Position numbers and translations under genes: made by a program. From Corynebacterium breve (GTDB lineage Bacteria > Actinomycetota > Actinomycetes > Mycobacteriales > Mycobacteriaceae): 64,000 bases of DNA. Under the pieces are notes generated by a model. The model was not told where the DNA came from and did no database searches. It was given only the letters and a program-made list of their open reading frames with translations. How positions within the stretch are numbered: position 1 is the first letter of the stretch; each line of letters opens with the position of its first letter. Below, one piece after another: positions 35,193-42,197 of this stretch. Location: the NCBI RefSeq assembly GCF_030252165.1, contig NZ_CP126969.1, positions 2,046,001 to 2,110,000 of the forward strand. The letters run 5' to 3'.

Positions 35193-36634
35193 GCGGCACC
35201 TCCGATCAGTGCCAGCGGCACGTCCGGGCTCCGCACCGCGAGCCCGCCCAGCAGCTCAGCGACCGCGCCGTCCGCGTCGTGTTCCGCCGAGGTCTCCGGA
35301 CCGTAGGTCAGTTCCCGCGACCCGGCGTTCTGGTGGTAGGCGTTGCCGTACATGCCGGGCGTGTGCGCGGCGACCGGAACGCTGCACTGGTGCCATTCGT
35401 AGGGCTCGATCTTCCCGATGTGCTGCACGAGGTAGCGGTTGATGTCATCGGCGCGGAAGACCTTCACGACCGAGGCCAGGCGGCGGATGAACTGGTCCAG
35501 CGCCTCGTCCACATTGCCCTTCTGGCGGGCGTAGTAGAAGAACTCGACGGGCTCGATCGTCGCCGTCATGACGATGAGGCGCGGAGCCACCTCGCCCTTG
35601 TTCTTGTACCGAGCCTTCGCAGGCGAAGCGTTGTACGGATCGAGCAGCAGCAACCAGTCGTTCGCGTCCATCGCCGAGGCCCGCAGATCGTCCAGCAGCA
35701 GCACCTCCTCGCCTCGCCAGTCATCAAGCGGATTCCCCGTCGCGGCCCGGTAGACCTGCCACCGCTCGCCGTGCGCGTTCGCCGCATTGATCGCCTCGGT
35801 GATGAAGTCCGTGGCGAACCGGGTCTTGCCGATCCCAGCATCCCCATGGACAAACACCACGTGCGTCGAGAAAGCACCGGCGCGCAGCTTCGCCGCCGCC
35901 CGGTACGCGCGGCGCTGGCCGTAGGCCGACAGCGCGTCGTCGATCTCCCGCTGATGCCGCGAGTAGATGTCGAACAGCCCATCGGTGAGCATGATCTGAT
36001 CCCGCGTGATCTCGCCCTGGAGCACGCGCTCGCGCATGTCCTCGAAGTTCTCCGCGACGACCTTCTTTTTCACGTGGGCACGACCCTTGAGCCACGTCTC
36101 CCGGCGCTGGGCGTCGATCCCGAGGTAATCCGGCCCGCGCACCGTGGCGACCTCCGAGGGCGCGTACTGATGCTTGTCCGCGTACTTCACGTGCGTCAGG
36201 TACGACAGCATGTTGTCGAACGCATACCGACCGCGCCCCGGCTTCTCGACGTACTGCGGCTCGACGCCGATGCCGAACGCGAGCCGATCCAGCGGTGCGC
36301 TCTTCGCACGGCTCGCGAACTTGATGACCGCGTGCAGGTGATCGGGCTTTGGCTCGACCACCAGAGCCTTCTCCGCGTCGCTCCAGACCTCGCGCTCATC
36401 CCTGTCGTGCACGATGCCGTAGGCCTCGATGACCTCGCAGCCGATGGCCTCGAGTCGCTCGACCAGGTACGACAAGATCGCCCCGGCTCCCTGCTGGAGC
36501 AGTGCGGCACCGCTCGGATCATCGGCGGCCCAAGTCCAGTACGACGGATCGAGCTGCTGCGCGAGGCCGATGCTCGTGGGGTTGTTCTCCTGCTTAGCCA
36601 CGACGACCACCGCCAGCGACATCGTAAGGAGCAT
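35189..36634 (-). CDS. replication protein: HUH endonuclease fused to SF3-like helicase
   Basis: 481 residues. HUH nuclease features are YGIVHDRDE near 72-80, PDHLHAVIKF with His99/His101, and MLSYLTHVKYADKHQY with likely catalytic Tyr145, matching the Rep_2 (pMV158-like) motif order. The helicase part has Walker A GDAGIGKTR (264-272), Walker B EEVLLLDDL (309-317) and sensor-like PRLIVMTATIEP. Nuclease plus helicase is the layout of CRESS-DNA Rep proteins and related bacterial plasmid Reps. It probably drives rolling-circle replication of the excised circle. Start ATG 36634 has AAGG upstream; ATG 36622 is an alternative. Confidence 0.82.
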   Translation of the reverse strand: MLLTMSLAVVVVAKQENNPTSIGLAQQLDPSYWTWAADDPSGAALLQQGAGAILSYLVERLEAIGCEVIEAYGIVHDRDEREVWSDAEKALVVEPKPDHLHAVIKFASRAKSAPLDRLAFGIGVEPQYVEKPGRGRYAFDNMLSYLTHVKYADKHQYAPSEVATVRGPDYLGIDAQRRETWLKGRAHVKKKVVAENFEDMRERVLQGEITRDQIMLTDGLFDIYSRHQREIDDALSAYGQRRAYRAAAKLRAGAFSTHVVFVHGDAGIGKTRFATDFITEAINAANAHGERWQVYRAATGNPLDDWRGEEVLLLDDLRASAMDANDWLLLLDPYNASPAKARYKNKGEVAPRLIVMTATIEPVEFFYYARQKGNVDEALDQFIRRLASVVKVFRADDINRYLVQHIGKIEPYEWHQCSVPVAAHTPGMYGNAYHQNAGSRELTYGPETSAEHDADGAVAELLGGLAVRSPDVPLALIGGAA

Positions 36635-36938
36635 GCGGCGCCTTAAATGACCCCCTATTGACCCCCAAATGAGACCCCAAATGATCGCGCGAGGTCACAC
36701 GACTGCGCGAGACCGGAACCGGCTCCTGACCAGGCATGTTGTTGCAAGGCGCGGCAATCGACAAGCCCTTGCCGCGCCCGTAGGAACGAATAAGGCTCCC
36801 GAAACTCTTGGGGTGCGAACGGGAGTTGCGAACCGTCATGACGACGGGCAGCCCGCCTGCGGCGGGTGCCAGGTCAGGCCCTCCGGGCGGGGTCAGGTCG
36901 GCGGACACGAGGGCGCTGGTGCGGTCGGTGGTGCTCAT
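36594..36938 (-). CDS. possible small protein of the element (uncertain)
   Basis: A 114-codon frame begins MSTTDRTSALVSADL at an ATG overlapping the stop of the HTH gene by four bases (ATGA), which favours translation of at least its start. It runs 41 bases into rep. The C-terminal half has no protein-like features and contains the 36748-36778 hairpin, so this may be a short coupled ORF crossing a replication origin. Confidence 0.35.
   Translation of the reverse strand: MSTTDRTSALVSADLTPPGGPDLAPAAGGLPVVMTVRNSRSHPKSFGSLIRSYGRGKGLSIAAPCNNMPGQEPVPVSRSRVTSRDHLGSHLGVNRGSFKAPHAPYDVAGGGRRG
36748..36778. other. candidate double-strand origin hairpin upstream of rep
   Basis: GGCGCGGCAA (36748-36757) and TTGCCGCGCC (36769-36778), a perfect 10-bp stem with an 11-nt loop, 115 bases upstream of the rep start. 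Rolling-circle origins often lie just upstream of rep as such hairpins; the nick site is not identified. Confidence 0.45.
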
Positions 36939-37183
36939 CGGGCACCGCCCTTGCTGTAGCGCTTGATGACGGCCTGGTGCGTGACGCCGAGGGCGTCGCC
37001 GATCTTCGCCCAGGTCACCCCATCGGCGCGGGCGTCGGCGACGGCGATCTCGACGGACTCCTCCAGCACGGAACGGAGCACACCGAGGTCGTAGAGACGA
37101 GCCTCGGAGTCGGCGAGGGCGGGGTCGCCCTGACGCCAGCGGAAGCCGGTCAGGTGATCGAAGGCGGCGGAGTTCGCACTCAT
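36935..37183 (-). CDS. small helix-turn-helix protein of the element
   Basis: 82 residues. The C-terminal half VTWAKIGDALGVTHQAVIKRYSKGG is a sigma-region-4/HTH_23-like helix-turn-helix. The N-terminal part EARLYDLGVLRSVLEESVEIAVADARADG is a helical dimerization-like segment. As an element gene upstream of rep it may control copy number or the mob operon. It overlaps both neighbours by 1-4 bases. Confidence 0.7.
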   Translation of the reverse strand: MSANSAAFDHLTGFRWRQGDPALADSEARLYDLGVLRSVLEESVEIAVADARADGVTWAKIGDALGVTHQAVIKRYSKGGAR

Positions 37184-37392
37184 CAGCGACCACCGCCCAT
37201 CACGGCGGCGACGGCGGCGCGCTGTCGCGGCGTCAGCGGAGTGAGAGCCAGACGCTCACCGGCTCGGCGACCGGCGGCGCGGGCGGCGATGACGGGATCG
37301 AGCCCATCAGCATGCGGAACGGGAGTCGAGGCCTGGTCGAGACCAGGGCGGTCAAGCGCAGATGCGCGGGGAACGTCGATAACGACAGACAT
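37183..37392 (-). CDS. small hypothetical protein of the element
   Basis: 69 residues beginning MSVVIDVPRASALDR, with a short helical C-terminus (TPRQRAAVAAVMGGG). GAGGAC at about 37397-37402 is its ribosome site. It is the first gene of the minus-strand operon (small ORFs, rep, mobC, relaxase, mobB). No family recognised. Confidence 0.55.
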   Translation of the reverse strand: MSVVIDVPRASALDRPGLDQASTPVPHADGLDPVIAARAAGRRAGERLALTPLTPRQRAAVAAVMGGGR

Positions 37393-37531
37393 CGGAAGTC
37401 CTCAGACATGAGTATCTTCCGGTTCCCCGCCACGGTAATTGGGCTGTTTGACCGGCTACTCATCCGGGAGCAGAACCCCGCGCTTCTAAGTCGCGGCCCC
37501 GGTGGGATCTTCTTGTCTGCAACCATTCTCC

Positions 37532-37571
37532 CATGACTCGACTCACCATTGCAATGACGAGTCGAGTCATG
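37532..37571. repeat. 13-bp perfect inverted repeat with nested palindrome
   Basis: CATGACTCGACTC (37532-37544) and GAGTCGAGTCATG (37559-37571) flank a 14-base loop that contains CATTGCAATG. It lies between the integrase stop (37574) and the promoter region of the rep-mob operon. Possible roles are integrase terminator, operator or oriT. Confidence 0.85.
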
Positions 37572-37573
37572 AG

Positions 37574-39010
37574 TCAGTCGCTTCTCGGCTCGATCCGCAC
37601 GAGATCGGGGTCGAACTTCACGTGACCCGGCATTATGGGCTCGATGGTCACCGTCACCAGCTCGTCCACGAGCATCCGGCGACGGTCCATGTCCAACGCC
37701 TTCCACTTCGACTCGACGACCTCACGACGCTCCGCGGTGCCGACCGCCTCCTCCACGCCCGCCAGCAGCTTCGCCGCCACCGACACCGAGCGGTCCAGCA
37801 GCTCCGTGTCGATCTCATCGATGCGGGCCTTCACGTCGTTGATCGCCGCGGTGATCTCCAGGACCGGCTGATGGATGTCGCGCAGCAGCGGGCTCAGCTC
37901 TTTCACACGCTCGACCAGGGCGCTCCGCTCGGTCAGCAGTTCCTCGCGATCCGGCCCGTCGTCCTCCTGCGGCATCACGAGGTCGTGCACGTCCACGGAC
38001 GACAGGCGCGTGAGCACCGCCTCGGTGACCATCGCATCGACGGGCTCGCGCTGGCGGGTGAGGTGGAACTGCTCGCCACAGCGGTACGTCGGCTGCTTGC
38101 GGCTATTTGTCCCCGAGACGAGCGTCGCGCCGCACTTCCCACAGAGGCCGATCGTGGACAGGAGGTACTTCGGCTGGTTGCCCTGCCTCGCCGACCTCCG
38201 CACGTTGTCCTCCAGCTTCGACACCGCAGCCCGCCACGTCTGCTCCCCGACGATGGGCGGGAACGCCTCGCCCTGCACCGGGTACAGCTCGCCGGAGGCG
38301 TAGTGCTTGATGAAACCAGCGTAGAGCGGGTTCGCCAGGAGGTAGCGCACGGCATCGACGGAGAACTCCGACCCGCGGGCGGTGAGGTGACCGGCACTGT
38401 TCAGATCCTCGCGGATTCGCCGGATCGACAGCGACGGCTCGCCGAGGAACGCGTCGAAGGCCCGCCGAACCGCGTCAGCCTCCTCCTCGATCAGTTCACC
38501 TTCTCTCGTCCAGCCGAATGCCTTCCAGGCGGACGTGGGAATACCCTCGGCACGTCGGCGCTCGTTCGATCTGATCTGTCGCTCGGCCTTGCGTCGCGCC
38601 TCGAACCGGGCCAGCGCGGCGAGCATCGTGGCCCGGAACTCACCGTCTGCCGTCGAAAGGTCGATCTCGCCGTCCACGGTGACGACCCGCAGGCCGAGAT
38701 CGATCAGCGTGTTGAGGTCCTTCGTGCTGCGCAGCAGCCGGTCCATGTCCACGGCGACCACCATCGAGAACCGGCCCGCGCGGGCGTCGTCCAGCATCTC
38801 GGCCCAGCGGGTGCCAGCGCGGCGCTTCTTCGTCGCCGACACCGCGTTGTCCTCGTAGACCTCGACGACGTTCCAGTCCTTGGCCTCGGCCAGCGCCCTG
38901 ATCTTCCTCAGCTGCGTATCGACCGTCCAGCGGTCGCCCTTGCGGTCCATCGAGGCGCGGACGTACGCGGCCACCTCGTTCGTCTTCCTCAGCGCTACCA
39001 GTTCGACCAT
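37574..39010 (-). CDS. large serine recombinase (integrase of the element)
   Basis: 478 residues. The resolvase catalytic domain starts NEVAAYVRASMDRKGDRWTVDTQ with nucleophile Ser20, continues with VYEDNAVSATKKRRAG and MVVAVDMDRLLRSTKDLN, and has the E-helix EFRATMLAALARFEARRKAERQ. The recombinase domain (~190-270) includes NPLYAGFIKHY. A zinc ribbon (LCGKCGATLVSG...YRCGE) and a C-terminal coiled coil (REELLTERSALVERVKELSPLLRDI) follow, as in phiC31-type integrases. The start at 39010 was chosen at the catalytic domain; TAAGCT 7 bases upstream suggests a leaderless mRNA. The gene begins 40 bases from attR. Confidence 0.93.
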   Translation of the reverse strand: MVELVALRKTNEVAAYVRASMDRKGDRWTVDTQLRKIRALAEAKDWNVVEVYEDNAVSATKKRRAGTRWAEMLDDARAGRFSMVVAVDMDRLLRSTKDLNTLIDLGLRVVTVDGEIDLSTADGEFRATMLAALARFEARRKAERQIRSNERRRAEGIPTSAWKAFGWTREGELIEEEADAVRRAFDAFLGEPSLSIRRIREDLNSAGHLTARGSEFSVDAVRYLLANPLYAGFIKHYASGELYPVQGEAFPPIVGEQTWRAAVSKLEDNVRRSARQGNQPKYLLSTIGLCGKCGATLVSGTNSRKQPTYRCGEQFHLTRQREPVDAMVTEAVLTRLSSVDVHDLVMPQEDDGPDREELLTERSALVERVKELSPLLRDIHQPVLEITAAINDVKARIDEIDTELLDRSVSVAAKLLAGVEEAVGTAERREVVESKWKALDMDRRRMLVDELVTVTIEPIMPGHVKFDPDLVRIEPRSD

Positions 39011-39033
39011 GCAGCCAAGCTTACGTGAACGGG

Positions 39034-39056
39034 TGTTGCAACCGCGACATGCGCTA
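39034..39056. other. attR of the integrated element
   Basis: Element-side arm TGTTGCAACCGCGAC followed by the shared core ATGCGCTA; the right flank CGAAACTCC continues the LLM gene. Confidence 0.8.
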
Positions 39057-39879
39057 CGAAACTCCACTCTACCTCGCCGAAGAGGCCGCGGCGCTTGATC
39101 TTCTGTCCGATGGGCGCACAGCCCTGGGCGTCTCGCGAGGATCACCGGAACCAGCAGAAAAGGGGTGGGAGGCCTTCGGCTACACGGCCGAGGCCGAGAA
39201 TGGCGCAGACATGGCGCGAGAGAAGTTCGAACGGTTCATGCATGCGATCCAGGGATACGGCATGGCCCAGGCAGCACCCCAAGAGCGCCAGTACCCGCGC
39301 ATGTACAAAAGTGGCGCACCGCTGCCGGTTCTTCCACACTCGTCCGAGCTGCATAAGAGAATCTTCTGGGGCTCCGGCTCCAACTCTTCGGCAATCCAAG
39401 CCGCACACGACGGCGTGAACCTGATGAGCTCAACGTTGGTGTCAGAGGCAGACGGACGCTCACTTGGCGAGGTTCAGCGCAGCCAGATCGACACCTTCCG
39501 CAACGCGTGGAAGGAGGCGGGCCACGATTGGAACAACCCGCGCGTGTCGGTTTCGCGTTCGATCTTCCCGATCGTCGATGAAGAGACGCGCCTCCGCTTT
39601 GGCACCCAGGCCACCGAAAACGACCAGATCGGCTCTTTGGGCGAAGGCGTGCCGGTCACTTTCGGCCGTTCCTACGCAGCGGAGCCAGACAAGCTCATCG
39701 AGCAGCTCAAGGCCGACCCAGCGATCGAGGTGGCGGACACGTTGCTGCTCACCATTCCGAATACCATGGGCGTGGACATCAACGTGAAAATCCTGCAGGC
39801 CTTTGCAGAACATGTCGCACCTGAGCTTGGGTGGATCCCCAATACGGAAGGGTTAGTCTCGGGTTACGAAATTACATAA
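39050..39879 (+). pseudogene. C-terminal fragment of the LLM flavin monooxygenase
   Basis: Continues in frame from codon CGC at the att core: RYETPLYLAEEAAALDLLSDGR, then TALGVSRGSPEPAEKGWEAFG, IFWGSGSNSSAIQAAHDGVN and TLLLTIPNTMGVDINVKIL. It includes the F420/FMN-type TIM-barrel strands of the LLM family. The ~276-residue fragment lacks the first ~80 residues, which lie at 30746-30990. Separated from its promoter, it is probably not expressed unless the element excises. Confidence 0.9.
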
Positions 39880-39927
39880 CCCTGCAAGTATACGACAGGT
39901 GATACATCATCGTCTAAGATCATCGAC

Positions 39928-41067
39928 ATGGTACAGCTCGATGATGTGGGACAGCTGATCCGTGAACGCGGGAGCACTCTCAGCAGTGAAGTTCACGGAC
40001 GCCTTTTCGAGGCCATACCGGAGACTCGCCAGCTTTTCCCCGCAGACATGGGACGCGCTCACACCCAGCTCCCCCGCGCCCTTGCCTGGGTCCTAGAAAA
40101 TGCCGACGAAAACGGCCTGCTTTGCGACGACGTCATCGCCCAAATCCATACCCTCGCACGTGACCACCGTCGGCACGGCTTCCCGTCAGATATCTACGAC
40201 CTTTTTGGTTTGCTGCTGGGCGACGCTTTCGTTGAAACAGTCGGAGACGATCTTCCCCAAGAGACTATCAATCACGTTGTCCGCCTCATCGGATTGGTGT
40301 GTTCTGAGCTCAGTATCGCAACCTCGGAAGATGAGCTCAAAGGAATCCCGCCGGCCTACGCCGCGCACATCACCCACATTGAAAACCACGGCGAGGAAGT
40401 AAAGGTACTCAAACTAGAGGCAGGTACGCCGGTGGATTACTCCGCGGGCGACCTAGTTCCCGTAAAGCCTTCTGAACAACAAGGCGGCTGGATGTGTCTT
40501 GCTCCGGCCCTCCCGCCAAATCCCTTTGGCCATCTTGAATTTCATGTGCCACAAAAGGTTCCTGCGAGCGTGGGCGACTACTGGACCATTGGGTCCCCGC
40601 GCACAGGCATCACATCCACAGAAGGGCGCGACAAGCTCCTCATCTGCGCAGGCACCGGACTTTCCATCATGAAGTCCCTGGTGTTCGACCTGCTCGCTCA
40701 GTCTGAACGCCCCAACGTCCATCTCATGATTACTGCCGACTCACCCGCAGGGTTATACGAGCTCACCACCTTTGCTGCCCTCGCACAGGCTAACGACTGG
40801 CTTACCGTGACACCTGTCGTTGATGGTCCCGCTAGCATCGAAAACCCACCGACTACAGCAGGGATCACCCCCGTCACCGTCCCGGTCGAAATTCTTTTAT
40901 CCGGCGCCGGATTGTGGTGGGACCGCGAGATTCTCATCGCCGGTCCAGATGATGCTATCGAACCCATCCACTTAGCCCTCTTAGATGCAGGGGCGCCAAA
41001 CGAAGACATCCGTCTCTGCTCTCCACATGGCCACGATATGTGGGCACGCGAAGACGACCCCTTTTAA
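39928..41067 (+). CDS. flavohemoprotein-like protein (globin plus reductase-like module)
   Basis: 379 residues. Residues 1-135 look like a globin: FPADMGRAHTQLPRALAWVLENAD and the F-helix TLARDHRRHGFPSDIYDLFG with probable proximal His80. Residues 150-375 resemble a ferredoxin reductase: HIENHGEEVKVLKLE, ICAGTGLSIMKSLVFDLL and RLCSPHGHDMW. The usual FAD motif RxYS is not visible, so flavin or electron transfer may be altered. Flavohemoproteins detoxify nitric oxide. Starts at ATG 39928, 48 bases after the LLM fragment. Confidence 0.75.
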   Translation: MVQLDDVGQLIRERGSTLSSEVHGRLFEAIPETRQLFPADMGRAHTQLPRALAWVLENADENGLLCDDVIAQIHTLARDHRRHGFPSDIYDLFGLLLGDAFVETVGDDLPQETINHVVRLIGLVCSELSIATSEDELKGIPPAYAAHITHIENHGEEVKVLKLEAGTPVDYSAGDLVPVKPSEQQGGWMCLAPALPPNPFGHLEFHVPQKVPASVGDYWTIGSPRTGITSTEGRDKLLICAGTGLSIMKSLVFDLLAQSERPNVHLMITADSPAGLYELTTFAALAQANDWLTVTPVVDGPASIENPPTTAGITPVTVPVEILLSGAGLWWDREILIAGPDDAIEPIHLALLDAGAPNEDIRLCSPHGHDMWAREDDPF

Positions 41068-41855
41068 AGCACCGGCAACGATTCTCGCGCCTGTTCGACC
41101 AGCTCCAAGTCGAGCTCGGCAACAATCACGTCTTCTTCGTAACCTGCCTCAGCGATCCGATTGCCAAACGGGGTCACCACGGTGGAATGTCCCAGACCCG
41201 TCGGCCCGCTTTCCTCCCCGGCGTTGTCAAAGCCACCCGGACGCGCTTGCCCCGCCGCTGCCACGAATGCAGTGGAATCCAGCGCACGCGCCGCCGAAAG
41301 AATCCGCCACTGATCAAGTTTTCCTGGCCCATCGGCCCAGCTCGTAGGAACCACGATCATCTGTGCCCCGCGGCGCGCGAGCTCCTTGAACTGCTCTGGG
41401 AACCGAATATCGAAACAGGTGGCAACGCCTATTTTCACGCCGTCGAGTTCAAAAGTCACCAGCTCGGTGCCTGGCTTTACCGTGTCTGATTCCTTGTATT
41501 TGAAAGCATCGTAAGTGTGAATTTTGTCGTAGCCCATGTGTAGCCCTGCTCCGGTGATCAGCGCGGTGTTGAACACGCGATTGATCTTGCCTTGGGTGTC
41601 CGCCGGTCGGAACATACCTGCGACAATGACCACGCCGAGCTGGTCGGCAAGCTTCTTGAGCCCTGTAGAAAACTCCCCGTCGAGGTCTTCTGCCTGCTCA
41701 TCCAGCCTTCCTGAACCAAAGGCCTGCGATGTCGCCTCCGGGCACACGATCAAACGTGCGCCTTGCTCGGCCGCGCGACGAATCGCCTTTTCGGCGTGAG
41801 CCAAATTCTCCAGCTTATTGCTTCCGGTGGTGATTTGCACGAGTCCGATACGCAT
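41064..41855 (-). CDS. nitrilase-superfamily amidase / carbon-nitrogen hydrolase
   Basis: 264 residues from the ATG at 41855 (MRIGLVQITTG). The catalytic triad is visible: Glu in LIVCPEATS, Lys in HMGYDKIHTYDAFKYKES and Cys in IGVATCFDIRFPEQF. The C-terminal SAARALDSTAFVAAAGQ and GHSTVVTPFGNRIAE fit Nit2/deaminated-glutathione-amidase-like members. The longer open frame upstream to 42206 is shadow of the divergent genes. It overlaps the end of the flavohemoprotein-like gene by four bases, convergently. Confidence 0.9.
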   Translation of the reverse strand: MRIGLVQITTGSNKLENLAHAEKAIRRAAEQGARLIVCPEATSQAFGSGRLDEQAEDLDGEFSTGLKKLADQLGVVIVAGMFRPADTQGKINRVFNTALITGAGLHMGYDKIHTYDAFKYKESDTVKPGTELVTFELDGVKIGVATCFDIRFPEQFKELARRGAQMIVVPTSWADGPGKLDQWRILSAARALDSTAFVAAAGQARPGGFDNAGEESGPTGLGHSTVVTPFGNRIAEAGYEEDVIVAELDLELVEQARESLPVL

Positions 41856-41945
41856 ATCCACAGGATATGTGGGAACGGGCAAACTATCCACAGATTTTTG
41901 CAGCGCCACATCCACCCTTAGCCAAAGTTGTGCATCCTGATCTGC

Positions 41946-42197
41946 ATGAGTCATCTTTCCTTTTCTCCATCCACTGCCAAGAAGATCCGTGCGGCGATTC
42001 CGCTTATCGACGATCTCACCGCAACCAATCCGCTCTCCGGCACGCTGTCGGCGGTTGCATTCAGCACCGCTGCTACCAGCTGGCTCGAACGCATCAACGC
42101 TGCCTCTAACCGCGCCGAGCTCCATGCCCAGGATGTCTCCGCATTCTTGGATGACGCTGATCGGCTCGATCACGAGTTCGCCGAGGACTTGAAGTGA
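41946..42197 (+). CDS. small helical protein paired with the DUF1023 hydrolase
   Basis: 83 residues from ATG 41946 (MSHLSFSPSTAKKIRAAIPLIDDLTATNP). Mostly helical, with a Ser/Thr/Ala middle (LSAVAFSTAATSWLERINAAS) and a final helix DVSAFLDDADRLDHEFAEDLK. Size and position beside a DUF1023 protein recall the WXG100-like small partners found in actinobacteria, but no WXG motif is present. It overlaps the next gene by four bases (GTGA). Confidence 0.65.
   Translation: MSHLSFSPSTAKKIRAAIPLIDDLTATNPLSGTLSAVAFSTAATSWLERINAASNRAELHAQDVSAFLDDADRLDHEFAEDLK

Larger units (their letters stand above)
30985..39056. mobile_element. 8.06 kb integrative mobilizable element with serine integrase
   Basis: Bounded by ATGCGCTA at 30985-30992 and 39049-39056, it interrupts an LLM monooxygenase gene whose halves rejoin in frame when it is removed. 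Contents, left to right: an efflux gene with attenuator leader, a coiled-coil membrane protein, relaxase, MobC-like protein, HUH-helicase Rep, small ORFs, a large palindrome and the serine recombinase. GC content is visibly higher than the flanks. The gene set has no type IV secretion genes, so it would need a helper for transfer. Confidence 0.9.

Noticed and set aside
37502..39028. 508-codon plus-strand frame opposite the serine recombinase
   Set aside because: Shadow; the minus strand has an unmistakable recombinase with catalytic Ser20.
41850..41905. Two TATCCACA sequences resembling DnaA boxes
   Set aside because: Only two degenerate boxes, no AT-rich unwinding region and no dnaA/dnaN nearby; not an origin.
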